64,000 nucleotides of DNA from positions 5,914,616-5,978,615 of the forward strand of contig HG738139.1 of assembly GCA_000499405.2 (NCBI GenBank), written 5' to 3'. A model generated the notes under the pieces. It did not search any database. It saw nothing but the letters and a program-made list of their open reading frames with translations, and was not told where the DNA came from. This document shows, in pieces, positions 19,716 to 30,590 of the stretch. The position numbers and the translations under genes are program-made. Each line of letters starts with the position of its first letter. Position 1 is the first letter of the stretch. This DNA is from Onchocerca volvulus. Its lineage: Eukaryota > Nematoda > Chromadorea > Rhabditida > Onchocercidae.

Positions 19716-20552
19716 TTATTTCTCAAAATCAATACAGCAACTATTTATACAATAACGTTCGCCAGTCTCATTCGGTCCATCATTGAAAACATGACCCAAA
19801 TGAGCATTACACTGAAAAAATGTAAATTCAAAATCTTTTTAATTTTAGATTTCAAAATAGTAAAAAATTTCGTGAACCGCCTTCGTCTTGTTTAAGAAGA
19901 AAAATGTCACAATGTTATTTAAAGTTGAAGTATTTTATGAAATAATATATTCACCTGTTTACACCGCACCTCAACACGTTCCATTCCCATTGAAGTATCT
20001 TTCAACCTCACTATATTCAAATCATTGTCTACAGATTTTGAGAAAGCTGGCCAACCACACCCCGATTTGAATTTAGCGTCTGATCTGAAATTTAAATTAA
20101 TAACTTTCACTTTTAGAGAAACAGATTTCATTTAATCGTCATACTCTTGCAATAAAAAATATACTTGAAAAGTTGTGCTCCACAACAGCGACAGACGTAT
20201 AATCCAGATTCGAAGTGCTTGTCAAATTTTCCTGAAAATGGCCTTTCAGTACCACCTTCTCGAGCAACACTATATTCCAAAGGAGTTAAAACCTTTTTCC
20301 ATTCCTCTGATGTAATCTGCTTTGGGTCCTGCTTGCCCAATGAATCCATCGCACTTTTTCCTGCAAAGTTCACCAGAACTTTTAAAATACGAAATGATAA
20401 AAACTAGTCGTATTTTATCAAGATTATTACAAGAAAACAACAAAATCAGCAGATAAACCTGATAAAATGAAATATACTGAAGCAATTGATAGTAAAAGAC
20501 TAGCAAAAAGGAAGTCACAAAAATTCAACAAACCTCTTGAACTCGCAGCCAT
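19716..20552 (-). CDS. msrb-1: Methionine-R-sulfoxide reductase B
   Basis: MsrB reduces the R epimer of methionine sulfoxide in oxidised proteins, using a catalytic cysteine recycled by a resolving cysteine and thioredoxin. Four exons join in phase: 20534-20552, 20165-20360, 19955-20084, 19716-19811, giving 146 residues, a normal single-domain length. Residues 24-50 carry the N-terminal family block, ending in ERPFSGK. Zinc ligands are C63 and C66 (YVCRCCG) with C113 and C116 (CKQC). The resolving cysteine is C81 in SGCGWPAF. The catalytic cysteine is C136 in GERYCINS, and H119/H122 lie in the AHLGHVF block. C136 is a normal cysteine codon, so this is not a selenoprotein. There is no signal peptide, which suggests cytosol. 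The start is a 19-nt first exon (MAASSR); a TTTTCAG acceptor lies 26 nt upstream of it and may receive a spliced leader. Confidence 0.95.
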
Positions 20553-21416
20553 GAAGCATGAAATTGATTTGAATAGTCCTGAAAACAATCCTTTACCTTA
20601 TGCGCATTTTAAATGAAATTTTCATTCTTTGAGCAAAAACAGCACAGTTACAATGTTTCGCTATTCGTTCATGAATTATAAAGAAAAGAAAACATCAACA
20701 GCTCACCGATCAATTGTGACATACCTCTTTCTTTGCACCAAACGAAATATTTGCAATGATGATTGATATACCTTTTTTTCTTCTGTTCAATTTTGATACT
20801 TAAATTCAATCATTTACACTACAATAAATACCATCGATTGTAAATCATCACATTAATCGATAAACCAGCACCATTAATTACAATACAACAATAGAACCAT
20901 AGCAAAGTTAATTTCTACTAACCTCACCCATCTAATTAATCCCACGTTGACAAATTCACTGATATATGTCATGCCACTCCTCATCCTTGTTTGCAACTGC
21001 AGGAAACAATTATTGCATAAAATGTTGCATGCCATGATGGGAGGGAGCGCGTTGCGCGGCGGTCCGCATCGGTTATGGGTTTGGGTTTGTTTAAATCTGT
21101 TGGGACGTTAAGATTCGAGATAGAAAGTGTAATGATTATATCATTTTATTACTTTTTGGTAATTATTAGCTCTTCTATAGGAAGGAAAGTCAAATTTACT
21201 TGGTTCTTACAAAGTTTGTAGTCGATATAACTTAAACGCTCATTAGCAGTTTCCAAAGATGGCAATATTCTTAGTGTCCATGTGATGGCGATGCGAATAT
21301 TATGTAACTCAGAGAAATACTCCTCATGAACCATATGAATGACTCTTTTTTTGTATTCTTTTAAATACAAAAAAAATTTCACTGTTAGCAAAAAATTATT
21401 GCAGATTGTATTATAC
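20553..21416. promoter_or_regulatory. Shared intergenic promoter region between msrb-1 and the RSRC2-like gene
   Basis: The two start codons are 864 bp apart on opposite strands, so their promoters must lie here unless one is distant. A GC-rich island at 21037-21075 (AGCGCGTTGCGCGGCGGTCC core) stands out in otherwise AT-rich DNA. It is followed by GGGTTTGGGTTTG. Candidate spliced-leader acceptors flank it: TTTTCAG ending at 20579 (minus) and TATTGCAG ending at 21404 (plus). Promoter function is inferred from position only. Confidence 0.45.
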
Positions 21417-23470
21417 ATGGCTGATAATAGTTTTCGACCTCTGACAGCCAAAGAGATTCGCAAACATATTGAGAAACGTAGCGACGATAAACAGTCACAC
21501 GAGAAACAAAAGAAGTAAGATTTATGTTTTATGAATATGTATATGCTTTATTTGCTCAGAAATCTTACTTTACAAAAAGTTCTGTCTCTTGTGATAAGAA
21601 AAGGATAAGAGAAAAAGCAGTGAATTGAAATACATATGTGGAGGACCAAATTCTTATGTTCCCGATAAAGTGATGAATTCTGAAATAAAAGATCATAATC
21701 CATATACAATCCTGACGAGATGTAAATTCACTTAATGTAATCTTAGCTTCACAGAACACTAACGAAAATTGCAGATCTCATTATTACCAAGTCCACCTTG
21801 AGAAGAGTTTTCTGGTTTTAATATATGTCGAAATTTGTTATTTTGTAGAAGATCTGATGAAGATGAGGACAAAAATAGATCAGATGATATTGTAAGGAAG
21901 AAATGCCATGATGATGACCGATTTTGCGACTGGAAATATGGTCGCGAAAGAAGAGGAAGAAGTATGGAGCGATACAGTGACAATCGACACCGAAGTGATA
22001 AACATGGTCATGGGCGAGAGGTAGATTCGGTAGTTCAGGGACGGAGCTCTGGTCGAGGCCAATCCAGAGAACGAAGTCGAGATCGGTATTCAAATAAAGA
22101 AAAGGAACATCGTAGCCATTATTATAAAGAGGTATCTTTCGTTGCTGTATCAAAATACGCTTCAAAATTAAATTTAATATCTTTTTCATGGAGTAATCCG
22201 CAATTTCGATAAAATTGCGTTGTTTAATGATAATGTCTAAGGCAGTTTACTGATTGAGGATGTTGGTGCCCTGAAAATTTTATGCCGTTATTTTTATCAT
22301 TTCCTGATTACATGTTTCATTTTATGAAGAGTGAGCGGCGGATCGCTACTCTCTTCTTGACCCTTTTAGAGCGGCTCGAAACAGCACAGAAGCAACAAAC
22401 CATCGTACGAACGAAACCGAAATATTCGAAGGAATCGGTCCTCTCGGCATCATAGGTATGTTAAAGATCATTTTATTGTTTGGATCCGAAAATTTCTTCA
22501 AAAGTGTTCAGCTTTTATTTTCTTTATGCCTATATGGGTTCTAGTAGCCTGTGCCCACTTCTATCCTCTTTGCTGTATAAGAATGCAGAATATTTTCGAT
22601 TAAATGCAATCCTTACCTCTTTTGAAAAAATGTGAAGTAAAACTTAGCAAAGGAATAGGTAAAGAAATAGGTAACTTCTTTACCAAACTTCATCTAAGAC
22701 TGGAAATCATTCATTACCACTTTAATGCCACTGTAGAAACATATTTTTTTGTAAAAATTCATTTCATTAAATATTTTAGTTCGGAGGATGATGAAGATGG
22801 AAACAGTGATCGGCCAGCGTGGGCAACAAAAGCTGTCATGAAAAGAGCAGAAGAAATACAAAAAAGAAAATTGATTTGGAGTAAACCAGAAGAAAAGAAG
22901 GTAATCCAGTTATATATTGCTGGTTGACAAAGTAATATCATATAAATGGAGAAAAATCAGTACTGAGAGTATTGCAAATCTCTTTCAAACTAATTTAGGA
23001 GTTAAAGAGTGATACGGTTTCATCAGTCATCGGTCCACGACCCTCTACTACTTCTACATGGAACTCTATTCTGGCTGCAAGTTCCTCAGATAGCAAACAG
23101 TTGGATAAATTTAAACGGTATCTTTGTTCAAGTTCATCTTGAGGATTTGTATCGTAATCAAAAAAGTTAATTCAAAAAATAGTATTTCTGTCTAACACTA
23201 TTATTTGCTCTTTGCTCTGGTGAAATAAATATAGTTTTTTGGATTGAAAAATAAGGTTTGGAATCTGTGATTCATCCGAATTACAGTTTAATGGGTATGA
23301 AGAAAACTGATGAAGAAGGTCAAGAGCAAACGTCGAAGATGGACGATAATCAAGTTGAAGCTGAAAGAAAACGGCAACATGAACTTTACAATCATTTAGA
23401 TCATCAATATGCAGTAGCACGGTCTTTTACACATCTCGGTCGAGGTCAAGGACTTGGTTTCCATCAATGA
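21417..23470 (+). CDS. RSRC2-like arginine/serine-rich coiled-coil protein
   Basis: RSRC2 family proteins are nuclear RS-domain proteins associated with pre-mRNA processing; their precise role is poorly known. Six exons join in phase: 21417-21514, 21849-22131, 22370-22455, 22780-22900, 22999-23117, 23287-23470, giving 296 residues. Residues 34-155 are rich in Arg, Ser, His, Asp and Glu (RSRERSRDRY-type runs). An acidic patch follows (SSEDDEDGNSD), then KRKLIWSKP. The C-terminal SMAP-type domain (about 215-296) has STWNS, KFKRLMGMK, HLDHQYAVAR and the ending GRGQGLGFH, which match the C-terminus of vertebrate RSRC2. Exon 3 was set at the CTTTTAG acceptor at 22363-22369, because earlier acceptors give a stop or an out-of-frame product. 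The start ATG lies 12 nt after a GCAG acceptor. Confidence 0.85.
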
Positions 23471-24060
23471 TTTATTATTTTCTGGTCAGAAGCTATATTT
23501 TCAAACACTCAAATATTGTTTCAAAAAAATTTGCATGAAAGTTCAAAAATGCCTTATGACTCAAGCTGTCCGGTACTGCTTAAATTCTAGTAGTATAGTA
23601 AGATTTTTTCATTACATAATATACAATATACATATTACTGAGTCACATGAATCTTATTTCAGTATATTTTCAAATGCATTACTGTTGTATATGAAAAGCA
23701 GTTATGAATTCTTTCCTAAATAATTTAGGAAAATTTCAAGCATTTTAGTTACATTTTTCGAAAGCTGTGTATTATACTAAGAGCTTTAAATATGATATCC
23801 CATTATCCATTCTGGAAGGTATTAATCCTCGTTATTTCCTTATGTCATATATTTGTTTAATTACTACTCCAAATATTTTTTAACATAAAATGTTAGCCTT
23901 ATATCTTTTTTATTATTTTTATACTTCAGTAATATTCAAGAACATAAACAAAATATCGGAAAAATCTTTCTTTTTCTGGTCCCATTCTCTGATGCTCCAT
24001 ATTTAATGTTTTCCAATTATTCAGTTCTTAAATGAATACGAAATAATATAAATTTCCTAT
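23471..24060. other. Convergent intergenic region
   Basis: 590 bp between the 3' ends of the RSRC2-like gene (+) and the MOSPD2-like gene (-). AT-rich; it must contain both 3' UTRs. Nothing else was recognised. Confidence 0.5.
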
Positions 24061-27000
24061 TCACAGCTCGGAGTTAGAGGAAGGACTGTTTGAAGAAGAT
24101 GTAAATTTGGAACAGAAATCTTTTTGTATATTTAAAATTGATATAAAGTATTGATGCTGCCAAATGAAGGATAACAATTGAAGCACGATGATGAACGCTA
24201 TCGAGATCATGATGAACTTTTGTCTGTAAGCCATTCGTGTTTCCAACGTTCTTATATATGTTACCTGAAAACAGAGTCATGTGGATTTGGTATATCTGTA
24301 AAAGTATTGTCATAATTACAAATCAATTGCTTGAAATAGACATTTATGGATTTGCCAACTTTCAATTGCTGGTGATATGGTGGCTCAACGTGTATGTCCA
24401 TATGTTAGCGATCGATGGTCGAGGGTTCAGTGCTGCTTGAGTAGCGGTAGTGATTAGAAATGTATTATTATTTGAGAAATTTGTGAGAACAATATTTCAA
24501 TTGTCTGAACCGATGAACCGCTTTTTATTTCAGATTCCAGTTACTGAGCAATATAACAGTTTAAGGAAGCATGGTTTCTGTCCAAGATTTAGGAAGGCAA
24601 CAATTTGGAACCGAGTAACAGAGTTTTTTCCGTGTGATCTAATCGAAATGCTCTTTTTTCACGGAGATTACTAATCTCAGTTTTAAAAACACAAATCCAT
24701 CGTGGAAATTCACATCTATATTGTTATGATTCAATCAAATTATACTCACTGCGCTGACAGGAAGATTATTTCCTCTCCCTTCTGTGACGGGATCCATTAA
24801 TTCTACAGTGGATGTTACTATATCATTTCCAATAGATAATCGGCACTTCAGCTTGTGCTCTATTCTTGCTTCTTCATTTGAGTTTTTCCAGATATTTCCA
24901 AAATTTTCACTACTTTCTTCACTAGTTTCGACTGCCATTAGGAGTAATTTCTCACGTGGCACCGAATTTCGGAATTCTGTAACTGATTTGCTTTGATCGA
25001 GTTGATAGAGTTGAGTTATTGGTGGATAATTTTTGGATTTTTTTTCTTTGTCAGTTTGTAGTCTTTTAATAAGTGTTATGACTTAAATCAACAGAATTTT
25101 CATAAAATGAAACAAGAAAAAAGAGGCCGAAAATTATCAAAAAGAAAATTCAATGAAGTGATTAATATATGGTGGTGCATTTGGGTAAAAATATTCATAA
25201 TTTAAACATAGTATGAGAATTTTCGAACTATTAATAACTGGAGAAATTTTGATACCATTCTGCAAATAAATCCGGATGAATTCAATACTACCGGGACCAA
25301 TGATCCCAGTGCTTGGACGTACGCGGAACTTTTCTGGTGAAGTGATCTTGATTTTATATGCAGCATTTTTAACACTTTCGTTCTTCAAAACCATGACATC
25401 GGCCATATCATTTTCACCATTTATTTGATTCAGTTTTAATTCCTCACGTGGACTAAATTTCAGTGATGTTTTAAGAAAACTTGTTGCATACTGAAATAAG
25501 TTTAGATTTGATGAAATCTAAACTTACTTCAGTAGTAAAATATGTACGTGAACATATACTTGAGAATGCGTCTTTTGAATGCCTATTGCTGTGACAGTCA
25601 AGTTGATCAATTCGAACATATAAGTGTGTATACATGTATTAGAATTAAGATTATACATATTATAATATTATGTATACGTGAGTTCTTTTTTAATAGCGTC
25701 AGTGCGAAGATGTGTTTGTTTCTAAATGAGAAATGTATGGAGAAAACTAACCAGATGGAGAGAAATTTGACCTTAGCATAATCTTTGGTTGGACTGTGCA
25801 AACGTGCCTCAGCCAAAGGTCTTAAAGCTTGAGGTATCCCATTTCGCTTAGTAATGGAGGGTAAAATCTGTGATGCGCAAGTTAACGTAGTATCTCGAAT
25901 TGTGTCATCTTCCTCGAATGTGACAGACTGCAAAAAATGTTCTTTCGCTATAATTGTATAATTTCAAGGATTGTGATTGTAAAAGGCTTGCTTTTCTGCT
26001 AGCAGAAAGTAAAGGAAAATAGAAAAGATTTATGAAATGAAAGGTCATGAGAATAATAAGTTCGTACAATCAGATTGATCAAGCATACCCTTTTAAGATT
26101 CAAATTATTGAAATAAGCTGTATCATTAGAAGACAGATCACTATCTGCAATATCGTTTTGAAATGTATATTGTTGATTGTGATGAAATGATTCACTTGAA
26201 GGCAACTGTGATGGTATGCATCTAGCAAGTTCATCCATTGTAAAGATAAAATTGTCCTGAAACAGTTATTGCTGAAAAAATCAGATAAATCATTCATGGA
26301 CATGACGTTTGGGAATTGTCTACTCGTTATTCATTCACATTTATCTAATTAAAAATTACTCGTTAAGTCAAACTTATGCAAATTTAAATTTCATCCCATA
26401 ACCTGAATTACAGCTTGATGATTTTAAAACTGATAGGAACTGTGATCGTAAGCATGCTTTTTGATGCGTCTCGTTCTACTGCATAAGTAGTTTAAATTAT
26501 ACTGCAAGAAGTAGTTACTTTGCATTAACCAATTAGTATTTGTTAGCGAATAATGAAACCAAACATTAATGACACATCAATTATTCCAATATTTTTGCTT
26601 AGTTAATAAATGCCACCAAAATTGTTCCATCAATTGACGCAATTTCTCTTTTAGCAGCAATAAAAGTGCATAATTAAGCAATTATCAGAATATCGTTGTG
26701 TAGCAACCATTAGGATATCAGTATGCAAGGTATCACTGAGCTATCGGTGTGCAATTATTCATCGGCATATTGATATGCAAGCAATCACCGAGAGATCGAT
26801 ATGACAATTACCGGGATATATATATATATATATTTTTTTGACTCCATTATATATGAATATATATATATATATATATACAATTGAGTCAGAAAAATTCCGT
26901 TTGATTCACTCATTGGTTCATCTTTAGAAACTTCTGTCTGATTTATGTCAGCCTGGCTCATCTCTTGATTTCAGTGTTGTTTCAATTATTATCACCAATT

Positions 27001-30000
27001 TATAACGAAATGAAATATTTATGGGAATCAGAATCCATGGGAGAAATGCATGCATTCATTCCGTACATAATGCATGTCATATTTAGAGTTCATTCAAAGC
27101 TTACTTGAAAAGTTCAAGGGAAAAAATGAAGTCGAAGATTTAAAATGATTCGTAACAAAGTGCGCTGACATCAATGAAAAGAAAATTTTTGATAGAAATG
27201 TAAACAAAATGAATGTAATGTGTAGCCTTTTGAAATGCTTCAAAAAGTTTAGTGAAAATAGTGAAGAAATCCAAGTGAAGCAGACAAGTGCTTTTTTACG
27301 AGCAGCAATGTATATTACACTCCACATGCCATTGATTTGTTTGTTACACATTGCTAAGCTAAAAACTTTACAAATTCGAAAACTTTTCCGGTCGGAAAAA
27401 TTTCAAAAAGAATTTTTGCAACATACCAAAAAAGTTTTTTAAAAGCTGCTGAAGAGGTCGTCCAGACATTCAGGAATATAAAATTCTCAACGAAGTATTT
27501 TTGCTGTATGAAAATTGTTAACTAGATTGGAAAGCTATCTTTTTTACGAGTAGTCAGTTCCCTAGATATCACTAGGATTACTGCAATTTGGAAGTATTCG
27601 ATTTTTTTTAGATAGCCCTTAAATAATTAATCAGCTTCCACAATTTGAAATTTAATATGCAGTAATATAGAACGGCAAAAAAAACAGATGAAAAGTAAAA
27701 TCATTTGAAGGCTTATTCTGGAAATTGCTTCATTACAATTATAGTGTAAATAAAAATTTCATTGCATTCTTATAAATAAATTGTAAGTTAAAAAGTTTTT
27801 TATTAATATCTTAATCAAAAATTTCTATTAATCTCTTAACTCAAAAATTTAACAATCATTTCAATGCAAAAAAATAAATGACAATTCATCGAATATTATC
27901 GTACAATTTCATAGGAATGTAAATTGAATAATTAAACATAAAATTGATGACAATATTTAAGAGATAGGAAAGAATGCTGTACTGTTTACAATGTCTGTAT
28001 GTTGTGTACGCAAGAAACTCAAGAAATATGAACTTCCAAAGACTTGAATGCCAAAGTAAACTTGGTGCCTTCGTAACACGTTATATTAAAATGAATTGGT
28101 ATCTGCGTAACACATTAAATTACGATCTACCATTAAAAAAATTTTTTAAATAACAGCAGATAAACAGTCGATAAATGATGTCATCATCTTAGTTATGACT
28201 CATTTCGATTTTAAAATTTTAAGCATTTTTCGCAAGCAAACATTTATATGAACGGAAAAAAATCCTTCTTGAAATGGCAAAAAACAAAACAGCAAATTTC
28301 GTCTTCAAGATCTCAATAAATGAAATAACTCCTCCGAACTATCATTATTTAATGATTCATCAGACTTTTTTGTGATGACTAAGGTGTTGATCACTATTTC
28401 ATTCTTTATGAATACAAAATCGAATTCAGTACTTAGACTTGATTACTCCTCCTCATAGAGTAAATAGTTGACATGTCGACATCTGTTAGTGGATTTAGAA
28501 TTATGAATTAGCTTCTTTTTTAGACAATTTTTGAATTTTGAAGTCATTTTGGAAATATATTTCCGAGGTTTCAAAAATTTTAAATTAACTTACACTTAAT
28601 CTATTTTCGATGTTTCTTAACGACATGAAAATAGATTCTCAATGTAGATAAGGTTGAATTTCCAAATGAACAACAGGAAGACAATTCGGAAAATCATATA
28701 ATTTTTAAATTTCAAGTTATGAATAACGAAATTACCATTTCAGGTTTCTACTAGGATAGCAATTTCACAACCGAATAATATTATCAGAGAAAACATACCT
28801 GGCCACCATAACGTATTGGAATGTACGGTAGTGGTACATATGCTGAAAGTGAAGAACGTTTGACATGTTGAAGGAGACGCTGCATTTCAGGTGGCATCCA
28901 GGTACGTAACAGTATCCAGGATGCTTTTAACAATCCCGGATTTTCGAAAATTAGCAATGACGTTAGACAACTTGGATAGTAATATTTGCATGAATGAATG
29001 ATAAATTTGATAAAATCCAAATCCTATAAATTCTCTTGATATTATTTATAGGCATAATTTTATGAACTAACTAAATTCCTAAGAATATATTTCTTTATTT
29101 GTCACTTTTTCTGAATCATTGTAATCTTTCAAAATTTATGTTAATTTCATTCGTAAATAATTAATTTGACTAAAATAATAGTCCTTAAACAATCACATAA
29201 TTAAATGATGAGTATGTCAGTTGGGATTTATTTGTTTACTTATCTGAGATATTATCGGGCTGAACATACGAAGTGATGATAAAATATTACCATGTTTTGC
29301 AAACAACACGATGACATGTCAAATAATAATGTGATAGATGCTGCTTGCAGTTCCATCGTATGTCGTTCAAGCCAATAAATTATTAACTTATCACTGTTTT
29401 TTTGTCCGATGATATGCTGCCGCATATTTATCCAAACTGCAAATAAAACCAACCAAACCAAACCAAACCAAAATCAAGTGTTTGTGTTTGTTTTTTTGAA
29501 TATGAAACAACAAATAGTATTTCAAAAATCATATAGTATATTGCTTCATTTTTACTGCATTCATCACTGGATGAGGTCATTATTACATGATACAGTAATT
29601 TTGAACTATCACTATCATTACTATTAGTATTATCATCATCACATCATCATTATTCTGTCATTATCATTATTCATTTATGACGAAAATTAAGGATAGACTC
29701 GAGATTTGAATTTGCATTTCATAATCGTAACCGACTTACGAATTGATGAACCATCGCAATCTTTGCCGTGTATATATGCCAAGCCTCTATCTAATAGTGG
29801 TTTCAGTTCCAGTAAACTGATATCTGCAAACATCCATTAAATGTCATTCGCAAGTAAATCGATTAAAAAATTGATGATTTAGATAAGTGGAAAAGGACAT
29901 AATGATTAAATTTATTTAAAACATCGTGAGACTATTTTCAACTTTTTCAAAATGTATGCGAAAAGTTTTACTATTAACAGCGAAGGAGCGCCGCCACTTG

Positions 30001-30416
30001 AGACACTCAACGATCACTGCGTACGTCACATCCACGTCATAACGATATGCAAGAAGAAATGATAACGGCCACCAATCTTCCGTGAATATTCGGTTCAAAT
30101 CATTTCTGGCTACTTTGGCTTCATCGACAAACTGTATCAGCAATTTCTACTCTTATTTTAAATCATGGGGCTTGAATGAAGAGTAGAAATTTTCGAGTTT
30201 TAAGGATTGGCTTGAAGGACAGATTGGACTGATAGTTAATGGTTGCTCGGGCTGTAGATCTAATTAAGTCTTTTACGGAGGCTTATTCATGAAATAAAAG
30301 TTCAGATATTTTTAATCGAATTTTTTTTTCTTTTTTAAATAAATAGTAACCTTGTGTAGGCGGTTTCGTAAGATTTGTAGCACTTCATAATATTCTTCAT
30401 CAGCTATAACACTCAT
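24061..30416 (-). CDS. MOSPD2-like protein: CRAL-TRIO plus MSP domain, C-terminal membrane anchor
   Basis: Vertebrate MOSPD2 is an ER membrane protein whose MSP domain binds FFAT motifs at membrane contact sites and whose CRAL-TRIO domain handles lipid. Ten exons join in phase: 30351-30416, 29972-30131, 29740-29823, 29291-29436, 28799-29023, 26089-26256, 25772-25927, 25256-25490, 24750-24976, 24061-24264, giving about 556 residues. Residues 1-75 are the helical N-terminus (FTEDWWPLSFLLAYRYDVD). Residues 76-230 are CRAL-TRIO (IYWLERHTMELQ, LDFIKFIIHSCKYYYP, ending RYGGQ). Residues 228-335 are a linker. Residues about 340-460 are the MSP domain (LKFSPREEL, ITSPEKFRVRP). One strong transmembrane segment (506-524, FIMISIAFIIVLQLLSFIW) lies near the end. 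The CRAL-TRIO/MSP linker intron is 2.5 kb. The last junction is the weakest: a small extra exon near 24600-24680 cannot be excluded. Confidence 0.88.
26678..26820. repeat. Degenerate 22-26 bp tandem repeat, about six copies
   Basis: Successive units begin GCAA and contain a diverged ATCAC-GA--ATCG-TAT pattern. They start near 26678, 26703, 26724, 26750 and 26776, with a last partial copy near 26802. Copies are diverged, suggesting an old array. It ends directly at the AT microsatellite. Confidence 0.6.
26818..26895. repeat. (AT)n microsatellite within an inverted repeat
   Basis: Two AT runs are separated by TTTTTTTGACTCCATT. A TTTTTTGACTC arm (about 26834-26845) is mirrored by GAGTCAGAAAAA (about 26883-26894), with one mismatch. 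The AT-rich core between them could also fold. Confidence 0.7.
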
Positions 30417-30465
30417 TCAATAAAACAGCAACTGGTGAAGGACATGAGATGGAATAGTGAAGTTC

Positions 30466-30505
30466 GTGTATGTTTGTGTATGTGTATGTGTGTGTGTGTA
30501 TGTTT

Positions 30506-30588
<83 letters not shown>

Positions 30589-30590
30589 TA
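30466..30590. repeat. (TG)n / (CA)n microsatellite
   Basis: About 125 bp of TG dinucleotides, with TATG interruptions in the 5' half. It lies 50-175 bp upstream of the MOSPD2-like start codon (the gene runs on the minus strand). The His/Thr or Val/Cys-rich open frames crossing it are repeat artefacts. Confidence 0.95.

Larger units (their letters stand above)
26257..28798 (-). other. Large intron of the MOSPD2-like gene
   Basis: This 2.5 kb intron separates the CRAL-TRIO exons from the linker/MSP exons. It holds a degenerate tandem repeat at 26678-26820 and an AT microsatellite inside an inverted repeat at 26818-26895. Open frames at 27094-27442 on both strands are low-complexity and show no gene signature, so I see no convincing nested gene. 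Confidence 0.6.

Noticed and set aside
22331..22455. Earlier acceptor for RSRC2-like exon 3 giving a longer exon
   Set aside because: From the acceptor at 22330 the in-phase reading reaches a stop at the donor, and the RS-rich frame contains stops before 22370. Only the CTTTTAG acceptor gives an RS-rich in-phase product.
24074..24313. Alternative minus frame of the last MOSPD2-like exon
   Set aside because: It lacks a convincing membrane segment. The adjacent frame carries a clear hydrophobic helix near the C-terminus as in MOSPD2 and is in phase 0 with the MSP exon.
24600..24680. Possible extra MOSPD2-like exon (ISNLREKRAFRL)
   Set aside because: The acceptor is poor (CTGAG), and joining it to the last exon breaks the membrane-anchor frame with the available donors. 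Kept only as a caveat.
25021..25105. Longer MSP exon starting about 40 codons upstream
   Set aside because: It is open in frame but would insert about 40 residues into an MSP beta-strand junction. The TTACAG acceptor at 24977 gives the normal domain spacing.
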